A program made the position numbers and the translations under genes. Below, piece after piece: positions 1 through 10,800 of a stretch of 64,000 bases of DNA; position 1 is the stretch's first letter; each line of letters opens with the position of its first letter. The notes under the pieces are model-generated. The model was not told the origin of the DNA. It saw only the letters and a program-made list of their open reading frames with translations, and searched no databases. Origin of the DNA: Ciona intestinalis (taxonomy: Eukaryota; Chordata; Ascidiacea; Phlebobranchia; Cionidae); the NCBI RefSeq assembly GCF_000224145.3, contig NC_020171.2, positions 304,201 to 368,200 on the forward strand, written 5' to 3'.

Positions 1-92
1 TGAGAACAACTCTGGTTTCTGTTGTATGCGTTGTCATGGATATTGTTTACCGTCCCGTTGGTCCTGTAGGTAAATATTAGTTGCGAACACAA

Positions 93-262
93 AAGCTAAC
101 CGAAAAACGACAGTCGTTAAAAACACGGGCGTTCTGTTTTATATACCTCGTGCCTGTTACCGAGATACCAAGAATGTAATTTTGTGGATAATTGTTTGTG
201 GGATTTTTTTCTTTTTGTATATGGCTGACATTTTAGACAACCCATTAGTGACCACTGGGTCC
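93..262 (-). mobile_element. SINE fragment, tail half
   Basis: Carries the family's tail-side blocks (ACGACAGTCGTT, ACACGGG, ACCTCGTGCC) and the block ACAACCCATTAGTGACCACT. The tRNA-like head is missing. Confidence 0.75.
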
Positions 263-663
263 ACAACAAAATACGTACTTATATGGTAAGCTCGTGAGCA
301 AATGTTTAAAGATATACAGACTCGTTTATATTCAATCAAATTGATCCGTAACCCTTCCGTTAGGTTTCATTTTCCGCAACTTTATAAATAAGAACGTCCA
401 GTTTTAAAATACCCAGAGCGATTTATTTGCTTAATATAGCGGATGGAAGCGTTGGTTTGTATTATTAAAATAAGCGCTCGGGATATTTGATATATGAAGC
501 CACCACGTATGTATAATGCATGCACTTACATAAATGTATTAGTTATACCGTTATCGTTATGTAAATGTGATAATGATGTCATATCTGTTTTAATGTTTCA
601 GCCGAAGGTCCAACAAGAGAACTGGGGAAAGCCCCTGTACTGATCCAAAGTACGTTTTTTATA

Positions 664-833
664 TAGAGGATGGTGAAGATGTGGCACCTTTTTATTATAC
701 TTTCATGACTCATTTGGGAGTAAACAAATGTCTTTTTAAAAATCATATCACTATATCCTAAGGACTCCCATAGACTGTTCTTAATTATTGAAAACACGAT
801 CAGGATATTTGGATATTATGTGCTCCTACTATA
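664..833 (+). mobile_element. MITE copy (GGGTGGGGAAGATGGGACAC family), diverged
   Basis: Diverged left end followed by the family interior (GTAAACAAA, ACTCCCATAGAC, GATCAGGATATTTGGATATT), ending near CCTACTATA. The right terminal repeat is shortened. Confidence 0.7.
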
Positions 834-1198
834 TTATGAATTTTCAAAACGATATCGTCAAATACTTTAATTAACTGTATCATGTTTAATTGTTACTTAC
901 ATGCTGGACGTTAATGAATTAATGTAAATATTGATCAATTATTTAATAAAACGAATATATCACGACAAAAAAGTGAAAGTCTTCTGGCGTAGCAGGTGGA
1001 ACGCTATCCTCCGTCTTGTATGATCTAAATCTAATTGTTCATTTGGAATATCCAGCCTCGATTATAAGAATGACTTGGCCAGTATAATTTAAATCTGTTC
1101 GGTTGAACATATGACTCGACAGTTGTATCTTAATTGTTGATTCGTATTTGACGTTACATAGATTGCAGCAGTGGGCATGACTACTTATTCAGTGTACT

Positions 1199-1345
1199 CA
1201 GAATAAACGTAGCTCACTTTCTCCTCGCGTGGCCGGAAAACGACAGTATAGTTATAACACGTGTGTTGATACACCTTGTGCCAGCGAGTTATACCAAGTT
1301 TGTTACTTCGTGTGAGATTATTGTTTTTATTTTGTTGTGTGCTGG
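1199..1345 (-). mobile_element. SINE fragment, tail half
   Basis: Begins with the tail block CTCGCGTGGCCGGAAAACGA and ends within the T-rich linker. No head is present. Confidence 0.7.
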
Positions 1346-1504
1346 CTGATAAGTTTTTGCCGTAATAAAATTGGCGGATTCAAGTTAAAAACAATGGAAC
1401 TGTTTACAGTTAAAAATAAAATAAACTACAATATGATAAACAAAAAATACACAAATTTTACGCATTTAAGATACCTAATACAAACATATATACAAATATA
1501 TATT

Positions 1505-1702
1505 GTATGGTCGGTTGGGGAAAGACGGGACACCTTTAGCACATATTATCCAAATTTCCTTACCGTGTTTTAAACAATTAATAGCGGCCCATGAGAGTCG
1601 TGAGGTTACGGTTTTATAATTCTTTTTAATGTTTTTGTTTAATACCAAATGGGACAAGAAAATTAAATGAAAAGGTGTACCATCTTTCCCCATACTGCTA
1701 TA
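1505..1702 (-). mobile_element. MITE copy, near full length
   Basis: Reads GTTGGGGAAAGACGGGACAC at one end and GGTGTACCATCTTTCCCCAT at the other. The interior CATGAGAGTCGTGAGG is the reverse complement of the family's CTCACGACTCCCATAG block, so the copy is inverted relative to most others. Confidence 0.8.
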
Positions 1703-1938
1703 TATTTTGTAGAAATTATCTTTACGTACACCAGTTACGCTACCAGCAAGTATACTATAGTTTTGGGCTACATAATTTATACATTGGCATTACAATACAA
1801 GTCGTTTGTCTGTCCTCTGAAAATGTCATTCTTAAAAAATAGGTTTAGACCTTTAGCTCTCACAACGTTCTTGTTGCTGTTGGTATCTTGGCTGAAACAA
1901 CAAAGTAAATGAGAAGTCAAGATTATCTGAACGCTGAG

Positions 1939-2051
1939 TATGGGGGCCCAACCTGGTCAAATTACAACACGAAAAAAAGCACTGATGCAATAAGTTGTAT
2001 TATAATGCGATTTATTCGTGTTGTATTTTTACCAGGCTGGGCCCCCATATA
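1939..2051. mobile_element. short foldback element with GCTGAG direct repeats
   Basis: Two arms of about 40 bases are inverted copies of each other: TATGGGGGCCCAACCTGGT on the left and ACCAGGCTGGGCCCCCATA on the right. The 113-base unit is flanked by GCTGAG at 1933-1938 and 2052-2057, which looks like a target-site duplication. There is no coding capacity. Confidence 0.7.
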
Positions 2052-2124
2052 GCTGAGAAATCTAAAACCTCAGAGTGTCCTCATTTATGCAAACTCTGGA
2101 GGGACTCTATGTATATTTGCTGTA

Positions 2125-2295
2125 TAGGTGTAGCGTCCGCTTATTTTATTTGAAGTAAATGTAAATGTGTTTTTAACTGTAAGCGTGTTTAAACAACTGT
2201 TGTTTTGTCGCTATATCCTGTCTTTTCGTTTAAAATATTTCTAAATCTTTGCTACCGCAGCCATTATTATTATATATTTTGTGGCTGTAGCAAAG
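2125..2295 (+). mobile_element. ATT-tailed retroposon copy
   Basis: Contains GTGTTTTTAACTGTAAGCGT, CAACTGTTGTTTTGTCGCTA and TATCCTGTCTTTTCGTTTAA, then ends in an ATT-rich tail. Family described at 10160-10335. Confidence 0.7.
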
Positions 2296-2417
2296 TATAT
2301 CTATATGTGGTGCACATGTGCTTGGAGTCCGCGTGTATCATTTATCTATAGCCTACACAAATCGCTCTAATAAAAAGTGCGTTAATTGTGGACTAGCCAA
2401 TAAAATATGAATGTAAT

Positions 2418-2625
2418 GAATGAATGTAACTTGCTTTATTCTCGTGTGGCCGGAAAACGACAGTCGTTACCACACGGTTGTTCTGTTTCATACACCTCGT
2501 GCCAGCTTACGAGTTACTATGTATATTACTTTGTGGGTGATTAGTTTATTTTAGACTTTTTCAATTTTCATATATGGCTGATAATTTTAGTGACCAGCCA
2601 TTATAGCAACCACTGAGTTACTTGC
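2418..2625 (-). mobile_element. SINE copy, head missing
   Basis: Preceded by ATGAATG repeats (the element's 3' tail on the other strand), then the tail blocks GTGTGGCCGGAAAACGACAG and ACACCTCGTGCCAGCTTACG. It stops just inside the central domain. Confidence 0.8.
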
Positions 2626-2659
2626 CCTATGAAACTAATGAATAGAAAATCGGTTTTGT

Positions 2660-5011
2660 TTATAAAACAACAAAGACTTCTGAAAAGCTTACGTCTTCTA
2701 ATGGTTGCCATTGAACAGTGATGTTTTCAATGTCAATCCCGCCATCGATTTCAAAAAAAGATATGCGGTAGAGCGGCACCTTGTATGTGAAGTCGCAGAA
2801 GTGAACATCGTTCACATACACCTGTCATCCGATATAAACATTAGGAAAGTTATAAGAGAAACCTATTTTGATATGGGTATATAGTATAGAGTTGGGGAAA
2901 GTGGGACACCTTTTTATTCTATTTTCTCGTCCTGTTATTTCCTCGTTTTAATTAACAAGACCTTCGTGATTACCCATTGTAGAATTCTTACCGAGAACTT
3001 ATCGTTATGACAAACACAGCGTATGGTGAACAGCTCTCTCTGTCTGAACGGAAAGTAAGATGAAATGACTTCAGGATTAGGATTCCAAACTTTATTGATC
3101 ATAAAATTACGAACAACTCTTTGAGTTCCAAAATCGGGAAAGAATCGGAAAGCATAATCGTTTGTCGGATCCGGACCACAGTGGTAGTTAAACCCAAACC
3201 TGAAACACAGTAAAGTTATAGCAACTATGTATGATACGTTTCATTTCTGAGTGCAGTTTAAGTTTAAAGCAATTTAAAACCATAGAAAGCAAAAACATCG
3301 TAAATATTCGAACAAAAATTACATGTGAGCAGTGGCTCGTCCAATTATGGTTATTTCATATCCTGAAGTGAGACGGCGTTCCAACGGTAAAGTAAACATT
3401 GATTTCTGTTTAAAGTAAGCGATTAAATGGTCGGTTAAGGTGGTCAAGGGTAAATGATACTTACCGGGTTGTGGAATGTAACGAAACGTTCCTGGATGTT
3501 CTGTAAGGTATAACATGTATTTTACTGTTAGTTTGGTCCATGCAGCGAAAGGATTTCCCATTTGATGACAGACAAAAACAAACGTTATTGGACAGTATAT
3601 TCTCACACTCCAAACAAGTGGGCGACAAAGACGATTACTGTTGTTAAGTATTAAAGTCCGGTGTCAAATAAAGGTATGATAGTATACGGTACTAATTGGT
3701 GGTTTTACCCCAAAACTGTCACATATTTTGAGTTTGGAAATGTTTAGCAATATGTGATTAAAACAGACATATACGATCAAACGTATGTTCAAATTTATTC
3801 AAACATATCCAACCCTGTCGCTTCCCACGTATCCAAACTCCACTGAATCCACATCGACCTGACCATCTATGTTTAAGTGTGTGATACGGTGAAGGTCGTA
3901 GCGGTGCTTGAACTTAGTGAAACTTTCCCCGTTTACCTTGACCTAAGAAAGAGTAATATTAATTTTCTATGTTTTTTTTTCTGTGTTGAGGCAATTAATA
4001 TTATTGCGCGCCCACAAAGCGGTATCTGAAGTTCTTGGTGAGTTTCGAGATTAGTGCTTTATAGACCGAACTAAATGTGGTGTCAAGTTTGGTAAGTTTT
4101 ACCTTGAACGTATCGGCCAAACACGTAATCTCAACTTGAAAGTGTTTGTATTTTTCAAATGGAAAGTAAGGAGTCGAGTCTTCATGATCTGAACGCCACG
4201 CCATGTTTGTTCTCGCGTTTCGCGCAACTTGTCGCTTGACAAACCTTGGGTTGAAGTGAAATGCGATGTCATCTTGCTCTGCTGGCCCAACTTTGAAATT
4301 AATGCTAAATCTGAAACAAGGTGATAATGAATAAAGAAATGTTTGAAATAATGTTCTGTGTTGGTGGAGTTTCATAAACAATCCACAAGCTTAATGTGAT
4401 TTATCAATTTCCGTTCGTTCCACCCGCACATTGAAGATCCTGCTTCCTGACGCTATTAAACCATTGTTGGCTCTACACATCAATACACTATGGTTAAATT
4501 ATATACACAACCACGGTAGATTCAACCTCGTAAGTACCACAATAAATAAGCTGACTCCAATAACTGAAAAACAAAACCTACCCTTCGCTAGACGGTTTAG
4601 GTTTCCCACTAACAATCCATCGCATACCAGGTCGTGGGACGAAATCCAGCAGTTGGACAAGTGGAATAGCCTGTAAATTAAAACCATGCAGTAAAAGCAT
4701 ACCATAACCCATGGTAAGCGTTTTTCGTGTTAAATATTTTTAGTGTTGTATGCCATGTCCTACTGAGTGTATTAATACCATAAATGTGTGGCGGTTTACC
4801 GTTAAATTAATTCAACATAAAGTGATGCTAACTTCCTTTTCTTTGTTGTATTAATTAACCTGATCTTCGCTACTTTGTCCGAAGAGATAATATGATTCGT
4901 ATTTAGTAAATTCAACCATTACTCAGTCAACAAGCCAAACTACAAACAAAAGTTTACATCTTTTTCATGCATACTTACCGGGCGGTTTAATAATTGTTGT
5001 GTTCGAAACAT
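2660..5011 (-). CDS. tandem-repeat galectin, two CRDs, 8 exons, about 310 aa
   Basis: Beta-galactoside-binding lectin of the tandem-repeat type. Exons by splice sites: 5011-4979, 4670-4582, 4310-4103, 3942-3829, 3500-3465, 3405-3323, 3199-2992, 2821-2660; the lengths total 933 nt and the phases agree. CRD1 (residues about 5-148) reads IPLVQLLDFVPRPGMRW, INFKVG, DIAFHFNPRF and FKVKVNG with HR, so the sugar-contact H-NPR-V-N-W core is present, but the usual E..R after W is altered (WRSDHED). CRD2 (about 155-310) keeps the fold motifs FTLPLERRLTSGYEITIIG, VVRN, W and YFPF, but has FRFFPDF where H-NPR is expected, so its sugar binding is probably changed. The central exon of each CRD is exactly 208 nt, pointing to internal duplication. 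No signal peptide, as usual for galectins. The donor after 3829 (TAC/GTGGGA) is weak and is the least certain junction. A MITE fragment sits in the last intron. Confidence 0.88.
2885..2975 (+). mobile_element. MITE fragment in galectin intron
   Basis: Left end GAGTTGGGGAAAGTGGGACA plus about 60 bases of interior. The copy stops within the family interior, leaving no right terminal repeat. Confidence 0.7.
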
Positions 5012-6185
5012 TGTAGGTATACAGCAGTTACTTGGTGTTAGGTAAACGACCTCACTAAACTACAATACAAATATTTATTGCAAAAGACTGCTGTGACTTT
5101 ATAAAACACTCTTGTCCGCTTTTGTACAACGAATGAAGCAGACGAAACACACGTCAACGTTCAACAGCGAGTCTACTGAAATAAAAGAACAACGCAGTAT
5201 CGAATTTCAAAACATGACGACTCCATCCTTTTGCATTCCGAAATACCACAACGGTTTGAGCACCAGGGGTTTCTGAACACAAGCCATACATTGTTGAATT
5301 GAACAGCAAGCCATACATTGTTGAATTGAATTATATTGTTGTCACAAAACAGTCGAATCAGACTGATCTCATTGTCCTGCCAAAAATGGAACTGTGCGTT
5401 GCCTATTTAAGTTTATTAAAAACCAAGTTAAGCGTGGGCTTTTGACACAATAAATATGTTAGCTAGCCATATACGACACGCGCTTATAAAGATATGCTTT
5501 TCAGTTATATAAATGCATGCCTAGTTATAAATTACTTGCTTATCACGCGGTGTTAGCTGCAAATACTCGTATGCTGATGCCTATAGTTTAAAACACTGCT
5601 TTAGATTCCATCAACAGTATTATATCCTCGCATGAAGAGTCGTAGAAACACCGAGTAGTCCAACTGCCGCCATCTTGTTTTTTAAATGGAGCAAAAGCGG
5701 TGACTTTTGCAATGTATTTAAACGAACTTGTTCATTTTGCAATTTCCTTTATGGAAAGGCGTAAAATAGCTCTTATTTACCTTATCGAACATTCTTTGCG
5801 AAAAATGTATAAAATTACCTGTATTAAATGACTAAAATGTCACAAATTCACCACTGATGGGCCGGTAGGCTGGGTTTTCCTCATAAACGAAATATTGCAT
5901 TGTGACGTCACAGTGCCCGCTAGTAACGTTTTTCACAACTTTGAAATCTGATTTTTTAAACGTTTATAACTTTTAAATCAAAGCAATTTTTACAAACTAG
6001 CTGTTAATTTAGCATCAGTAGACATAAAACTTTGTTCTTACGCAAAAAAATGCGCAACAATGAAAACCGTGGGCCGGGCTCTTTAGATTTCTATGTTAAA
6101 CATGTGAAAGGTTTCAGGTTTGGTAATGGCCTTATCATAAACTTTGTAAAAAAGAATTGTAAAGTGTCGACTGGCGAGTACTTTT
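5012..6185. promoter_or_regulatory. divergent intergenic region between galectin and MTAP
   Basis: About 1.2 kb separates the galectin start codon (-) from the MTAP start codon (+), so both promoters should lie here. A 27-base direct duplication built around AAGCCATACATTGTTGAATT occurs near 5283-5332. A YY1-like motif lies at 5666-5677. An ATG at 6051 opens a short frame that overlaps the MTAP start out of frame; whether it is transcribed cannot be told. Confidence 0.5.
5666..5677 (-). promoter_or_regulatory. YY1-like motif (GCCGCCATCTTG)
   Basis: The reverse complement CAAGATGGCGGC matches the known YY1 core AAGATGGCGGC. In animals this motif often sits at or just downstream of TATA-less start sites. 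Its position between two divergent genes fits a promoter role; that role is inferred. Confidence 0.5.
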
Positions 6186-7091
6186 ATGATGGAAAGCGGG
6201 GACAGGCAAAATAACAAAATAGGGATCATTGGGGGATCCGGGTTAGAATCAATTGAACTCTTCACAGTTAAAGATAAAGTGAACTGCAACACACCGTATG
6301 GTAAGCCAAGCAGTTCGCTTATAAATGGGACACTGAATGGTATAGAATGTGTTCTGTTATCGAGACATGGGGATTCACACGATATCATGCCGACTGATGT
6401 CAATTATAGGTTTGTAGTTTAATGGTGTCACTTAATATTATAATGTGTAAAATTAATCCATTGAATCTATAGGGCTAATTTGTACGCATTGAAAGAAGCG
6501 GGTTGTTCTATTATCTTAGCAACTACAGCGTGTGGATCTTTACAGGAAGAACTAAAACCAACAGATTTTGTTGTAATTGATCAGTTTATTGACCGTACAA
6601 CAAAACGTCATTCCACTTTTTATGATGGACAAAATGTTCAAATGAAAGGTGTTTGTCATATTCCAATGCGAAACCCATTTTGTGAAAAGTTGCAAAATGT
6701 GCTGCTATCAGCATGTAATGTAAATAATGTTAGTTGTCACTCTAAGGGTACTATGGTAACTATTGAAGGGCCACGGTTTTCCACATATGCTGAAAGTAAT
6801 TTATTCCGTAAATGGGGTGGCTCTCTTATTAATATGACAACTGTACCTGAAGTAGTGTTAGCAAATGAACTGGGTATGTTGTATGCTGCCTTGGCCATGG
6901 TGACCGATTATGATTGTTGGAAAGAGGACCATGCTTCAGTAAACGTGGAAAATGTTATGAAAACCATGAAAGTTAATCGAGGCAATGCTTTAAAAGTTCT
7001 TGTTTCAGCCGTTGAGATTATTTCAAAACAAAACTTGCAACCTGATATTCAACTTGCTGAAAAAAATGCCAAAAACTCTGTTATGTTGTAA
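6186..7091 (+). CDS. MTAP: S-methyl-5'-thioadenosine phosphorylase
   Basis: Splits 5'-methylthioadenosine with phosphate into adenine and 5-methylthioribose-1-phosphate, a cytosolic step of methionine salvage and polyamine metabolism. Two exons, 6186-6409 and 6473-7091, joined at AG/GTTTGT and CTATAG/GG, give 280 aa, close to the usual length of about 283. Motifs in order: KIGIIGGSGLE (phosphate loop, residues about 11-21), YGKPSS, LLSRHGDSH, MPTDVNYRANLYALKEAGC, TMVTIEGPRFSTYAES (substrate pocket), NMTTVPEVVLANELGMLYAA and MVTDYDCWKE. The start was set at the ATGATGGAAAGC pair; the first ATG gives the phosphate loop its normal spacing. The C-terminus (NAKNSVML) and stop codon lie inside the first unit of a tandem repeat that continues into the 3' UTR. 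A polyadenylation signal AATAAA is at 7327-7332. Confidence 0.95.
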
Positions 7092-7305
7092 AGAAAACTG
7101 CCGAAAACTTCGTTATGTTTTAAAAAAATGCCTAAAGCTCCTATGTTGTAAAAGAACACCAGTGCAACAATCTTCACTTTTTAACAGTGTATTTTATAAC
7201 TGCCGAAAATTTTGTTATGTTATAAAAAACTGCCCAAAGCTCCGTTATGTTGTAAAAGAACATCAGAGAAACAATCTTCACTTTTTAACAGTGTATTTCA
7301 TAAAC
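7062..7305. repeat. two-level tandem repeat spanning the MTAP stop codon
   Basis: Five units of about 30 bases of the form TGCCNAAAACTNNGTTATGT plus TGTAAAGAAA start near 7066, 7098, 7130, 7201 and 7230. A larger unit of about 104 bases (7096-7197 and 7198-7302) duplicates two small units plus a shared TTCACTTTTTAACAGTGTAT block. The first small unit encodes the last residues and stop of MTAP. Confidence 0.8.
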
Positions 7306-7853
7306 CATTGCATCATTGGTACATTTAATAAACTTATAATATTAGAATTCATCAGCAGTTATTATGAAAGGTAGTTTGAAAAGGCAACACAGAATATATC
7401 AATTACGGAAGTAGAATAACACATGAAGTTATTTTTGTCGAAGGTGTAGCTGTTATAAACAAATACAGTTTAACAAAGTTTACCCAATTTCATAGCTTAA
7501 AAAATTAGAAATGCACAACACATCAAAATGTAATTTGATTGACATAATATAAAGTTTGCAACAACCACATAACTGGCACTGCAAAATACTGGAAACCAGT
7601 TAATTCTTTTAATACTCTGAATAGCACAGTTCAAATACACTACTACTATACTTTTAATATGATTTTTTTAATTATCTGAAAATACTGTTTCAAAAGTACA
7701 AAAATTATTAAAAAATCTAAACAAGCACACCTGAAAGTGTTGCATATGAATTACATTGGCACGAAAACAAATAATAAACTGCTGTGTGGAAGACTTCACC
7801 TAAAGCAACCATCGCTGTGTAATAGCACTCAATTTCAAGTTCACATTACTTAT
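7306..7853. other. spacer between convergent MTAP and MTTP
   Basis: AT-rich sequence holding the presumed 3' UTR ends of both genes, including AATAAA at 7327-7332 for MTAP. No further gene or known repeat was seen. Confidence 0.5.
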
Positions 7854-10800
7854 CTATGTAGTTAGAATTTTTCCACACATTTCTGAATTTCCTTGATGTA
7901 ATGGAAGTGTTATACCTTGTACATTAGTTTGTTGTCTTCTCATGGCAAGCAACTTTTTCTCAGATCCTCGAACTTTTTCGAATTTTCTCAGTGTTTCACT
8001 AATAATAGGGAACGGATTCTGATAAAGTGCTTATGAAACTGAACACGTGTTAAGATTCAAAAGTTTTGTTGCCATTGAATTTGGTTAGATAGCTACTAAC
8101 GGCATATAAAGTACTTTGGTTGGTATGTTAGGACTCAAATAAATGCCAGAAAAGCTGTTTTAAAAAAACAATTAAAATATGCTTGGCATTTTAGTATTAA
8201 ATTATTATATTTGTTTACACCAAAAATGTTTGAGAAGCATTGCCTTACCTGGTCACCCCTATTACAATTTAAAAACATTTTAATAACTTACACAAATGTT
8301 AATGAAGGGTACGAGAGTCTCATGCAAGACTTTGGTGGCAAGCTTGAGAAGTCAGTGAAAACTGAGAACTCCAACGCACTTTGTGTGTCAAGTGCATTAC
8401 GTACAGATGCACGAATCATGGGCGATTCTAATGTCAACCTGCATTGCACTGATAATGCACCTCTGTAAAATAAATAAACATAATCAGACAATTCCAAGCT
8501 GATTAAAAACGAGTAAGAGTTATGAGCGCCTAACATGGGCATATAAGGTATGCACCCCTGAAAATAAATCAGACTACACATGAGTACCCAGTCAAGTTCT
8601 CAAATGATTTCATAGCCTATTTTAAAGACTTCTCTTGACAATACTTTAAAACCTCTTAATTTTCTTTTCACAAAGGCAGGTTAAAGCATACAACAAGTTT
8701 TTTTATCTCTTGTTTTGTATTAAAAATGTAACATACCCACAGTATAAGAACTCCTGAATTAGTAAAGAAAATATCAGTTTAAATTGTTCTTATATTATAC
8801 TGACCCATTAGTAGTAACAATCTCCACGTTCCGATTCCACAACGAGAAGGTTATCTCTGCAGTTATCTTGGTAGATATGGCACCCATCACTTCTGCTTTA
8901 ACTCGTAGACCAGATGAAAGTAAAACATGCTAAAAAGTTAAGATATTTTTTACCTTGACAGCTCTAGAAATAAAACATGCTAAAATTGTCAAGTCTTGAA
9001 ATTCAGGAAACTTTAAAACTAAAGCTTCTATAAAGTAAAAGGTAGAAGCTTTTTTAGCTTTCCCATTCAGGTTGCTGTTAACTTATATAGACCCAGAAAA
9101 AGTCATATACCGTTTTAATGTCATCAATCTCACTGTTTCTAAATATTAACACCTAAATCAAATACAGGCTGTATTAGAATTACATTATATTAGGAGCACT
9201 AGTTCGCATACTATCATAAACACACCTAAATTATCAGACATCAAAAATCCAAAGTAAGCTGTATTAGAAGGACATTACATTAGCAGCTACAGTTTGCATA
9301 ATACACACTATTATAAACACACAGGGTACACACCTGTAAATAATCAGTGAGCATCAACATTGCTTCAACACCAGTAGGATCACCCGAGCTACCCGACCAT
9401 ATAAGGGACATCATGTTGCTGTAACCACGGAAGAAGGTCAAAGGTCGTAACTTGACCCCCATCATGGACGACGCCATGCCAACCATCGAGTCGAGCTCTT
9501 CCTCGCCCTCGTCTGGTGTACTTCCCGTTAAACCTTCTAATCCTTGTGCTACGATACCAAGCTGTGAATGGAATTGTGTGTTATTTATTATAATACGGTT
9601 GTTTTGTTTTATATACCTCATGACCGCTTACGAGTTACCACTAATGTAACTTAGTGGGTCATTTTTTTATTTTTTATGTGTATGGCAGTGGGAGAACAAA
9701 TGTAACTTGCTTTATTCTTGCGTGGTGGAAAAAGGACAGTCATTATAAAATGGGTGTTCTGTTTTTACCAATAAGTACTAGGAACTTTACCACATACTAG
9801 GTTGGGTTTGGGTTATATAAATAAAAAGTGCAAGATTACCTTGCGCAAAAACGCACGCATCCACAATGATGGCAGCCTAAGTTTTAAATGTAACTCGCTT
9901 TTTAAACACATGTCTGGAAACTTTACCATATAGGTTAGGTATATAAATAAAAACAAAATCAAGATTACTTGTGTCAGAGATATAGATGAGTTCTGACTAT
10001 GTAAGCTGAAGTCAACAGCTGTCCTTCTCATCATACCAGCATTACTATATTCCATAAACAAAGCATATGTACCAGAGGAGTCAGAAAATCTGTACAGAAT
10101 ATATAAATATTCTATTAGAAGTTTAACTTGATAATACTTAAACATAATTAGCTGGTTTGTCTGCCAGGTATAGCGACCACACTTATTTTCTTCCAATTAA
10201 ATGTAAATATGTTTTTAACTGTAAGTGTGTTTTGCCAACTGTTGTTTTGTCGCTATATCATGTCTTTTCGTTTAAAATATTATTTATTTTCACTACCGTA
10301 ATTGAAGATACAAACAAAGTTATTATTATTATTTATCAGTGTAATGTAGTTTATGTATATAACTTTAAAAAAATGGTAATTTTTAATTCGTGTTACAATA
10401 CTTTTATGCCTATAGTATTTTATTTTAATATAAAAAATAGAAAAAGGGAAAAATGTAAAAAGATAATTTAAGACAAGAAATATGAAAAATGGCGTGCTAA
10501 TGCACAGCATAAAATTTAGGCTACAATAACAACACAAGTTATTTAAATTACCTGTGCAAATAACCTGTGAAAGCAGATGCCATTCCTGATTGTGCTAAGG
10601 TCCAGTAGTTTGAATATTTTGAATTTGTCATAACTTTAACAAGAACATCTCTGTAGGCAGAATGAATGATTAAATTTAAGTGTTGAAAATGGATACTATC
10701 AAATTAAAACACAAGCGGACATATAAATTTAATAAATTTAAAGTAAAAAAACGAAAGTTTTAAATGAAAAAGTAGTTATAAAAAGTACATTATAAAATTT

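Larger units (their letters stand above)
1..2650. other. intergenic stretch, repeats only
   Basis: No exon with protein-family character was found on either strand. The open frames here are short and overlap repeat copies. The interval holds three SINE pieces, two MITE copies, one foldback element and one ATT-tailed retroposon, which are listed separately. The remainder is AT-rich and unassigned. Confidence 0.6.

Noticed and set aside
1667-1912. Open frame of 81 codons at the left edge
   Set aside because: Starts within a MITE terminal repeat; hydrophobic but without family resemblance or conserved start context.
8288-8294. GTAAGT at 8292-8287 as the MTTP exon 19 donor
   Set aside because: It is the stronger consensus site but leads to a stop a few codons into the last exon; only the GTGTAA cut two bases earlier preserves the family's C-terminus.
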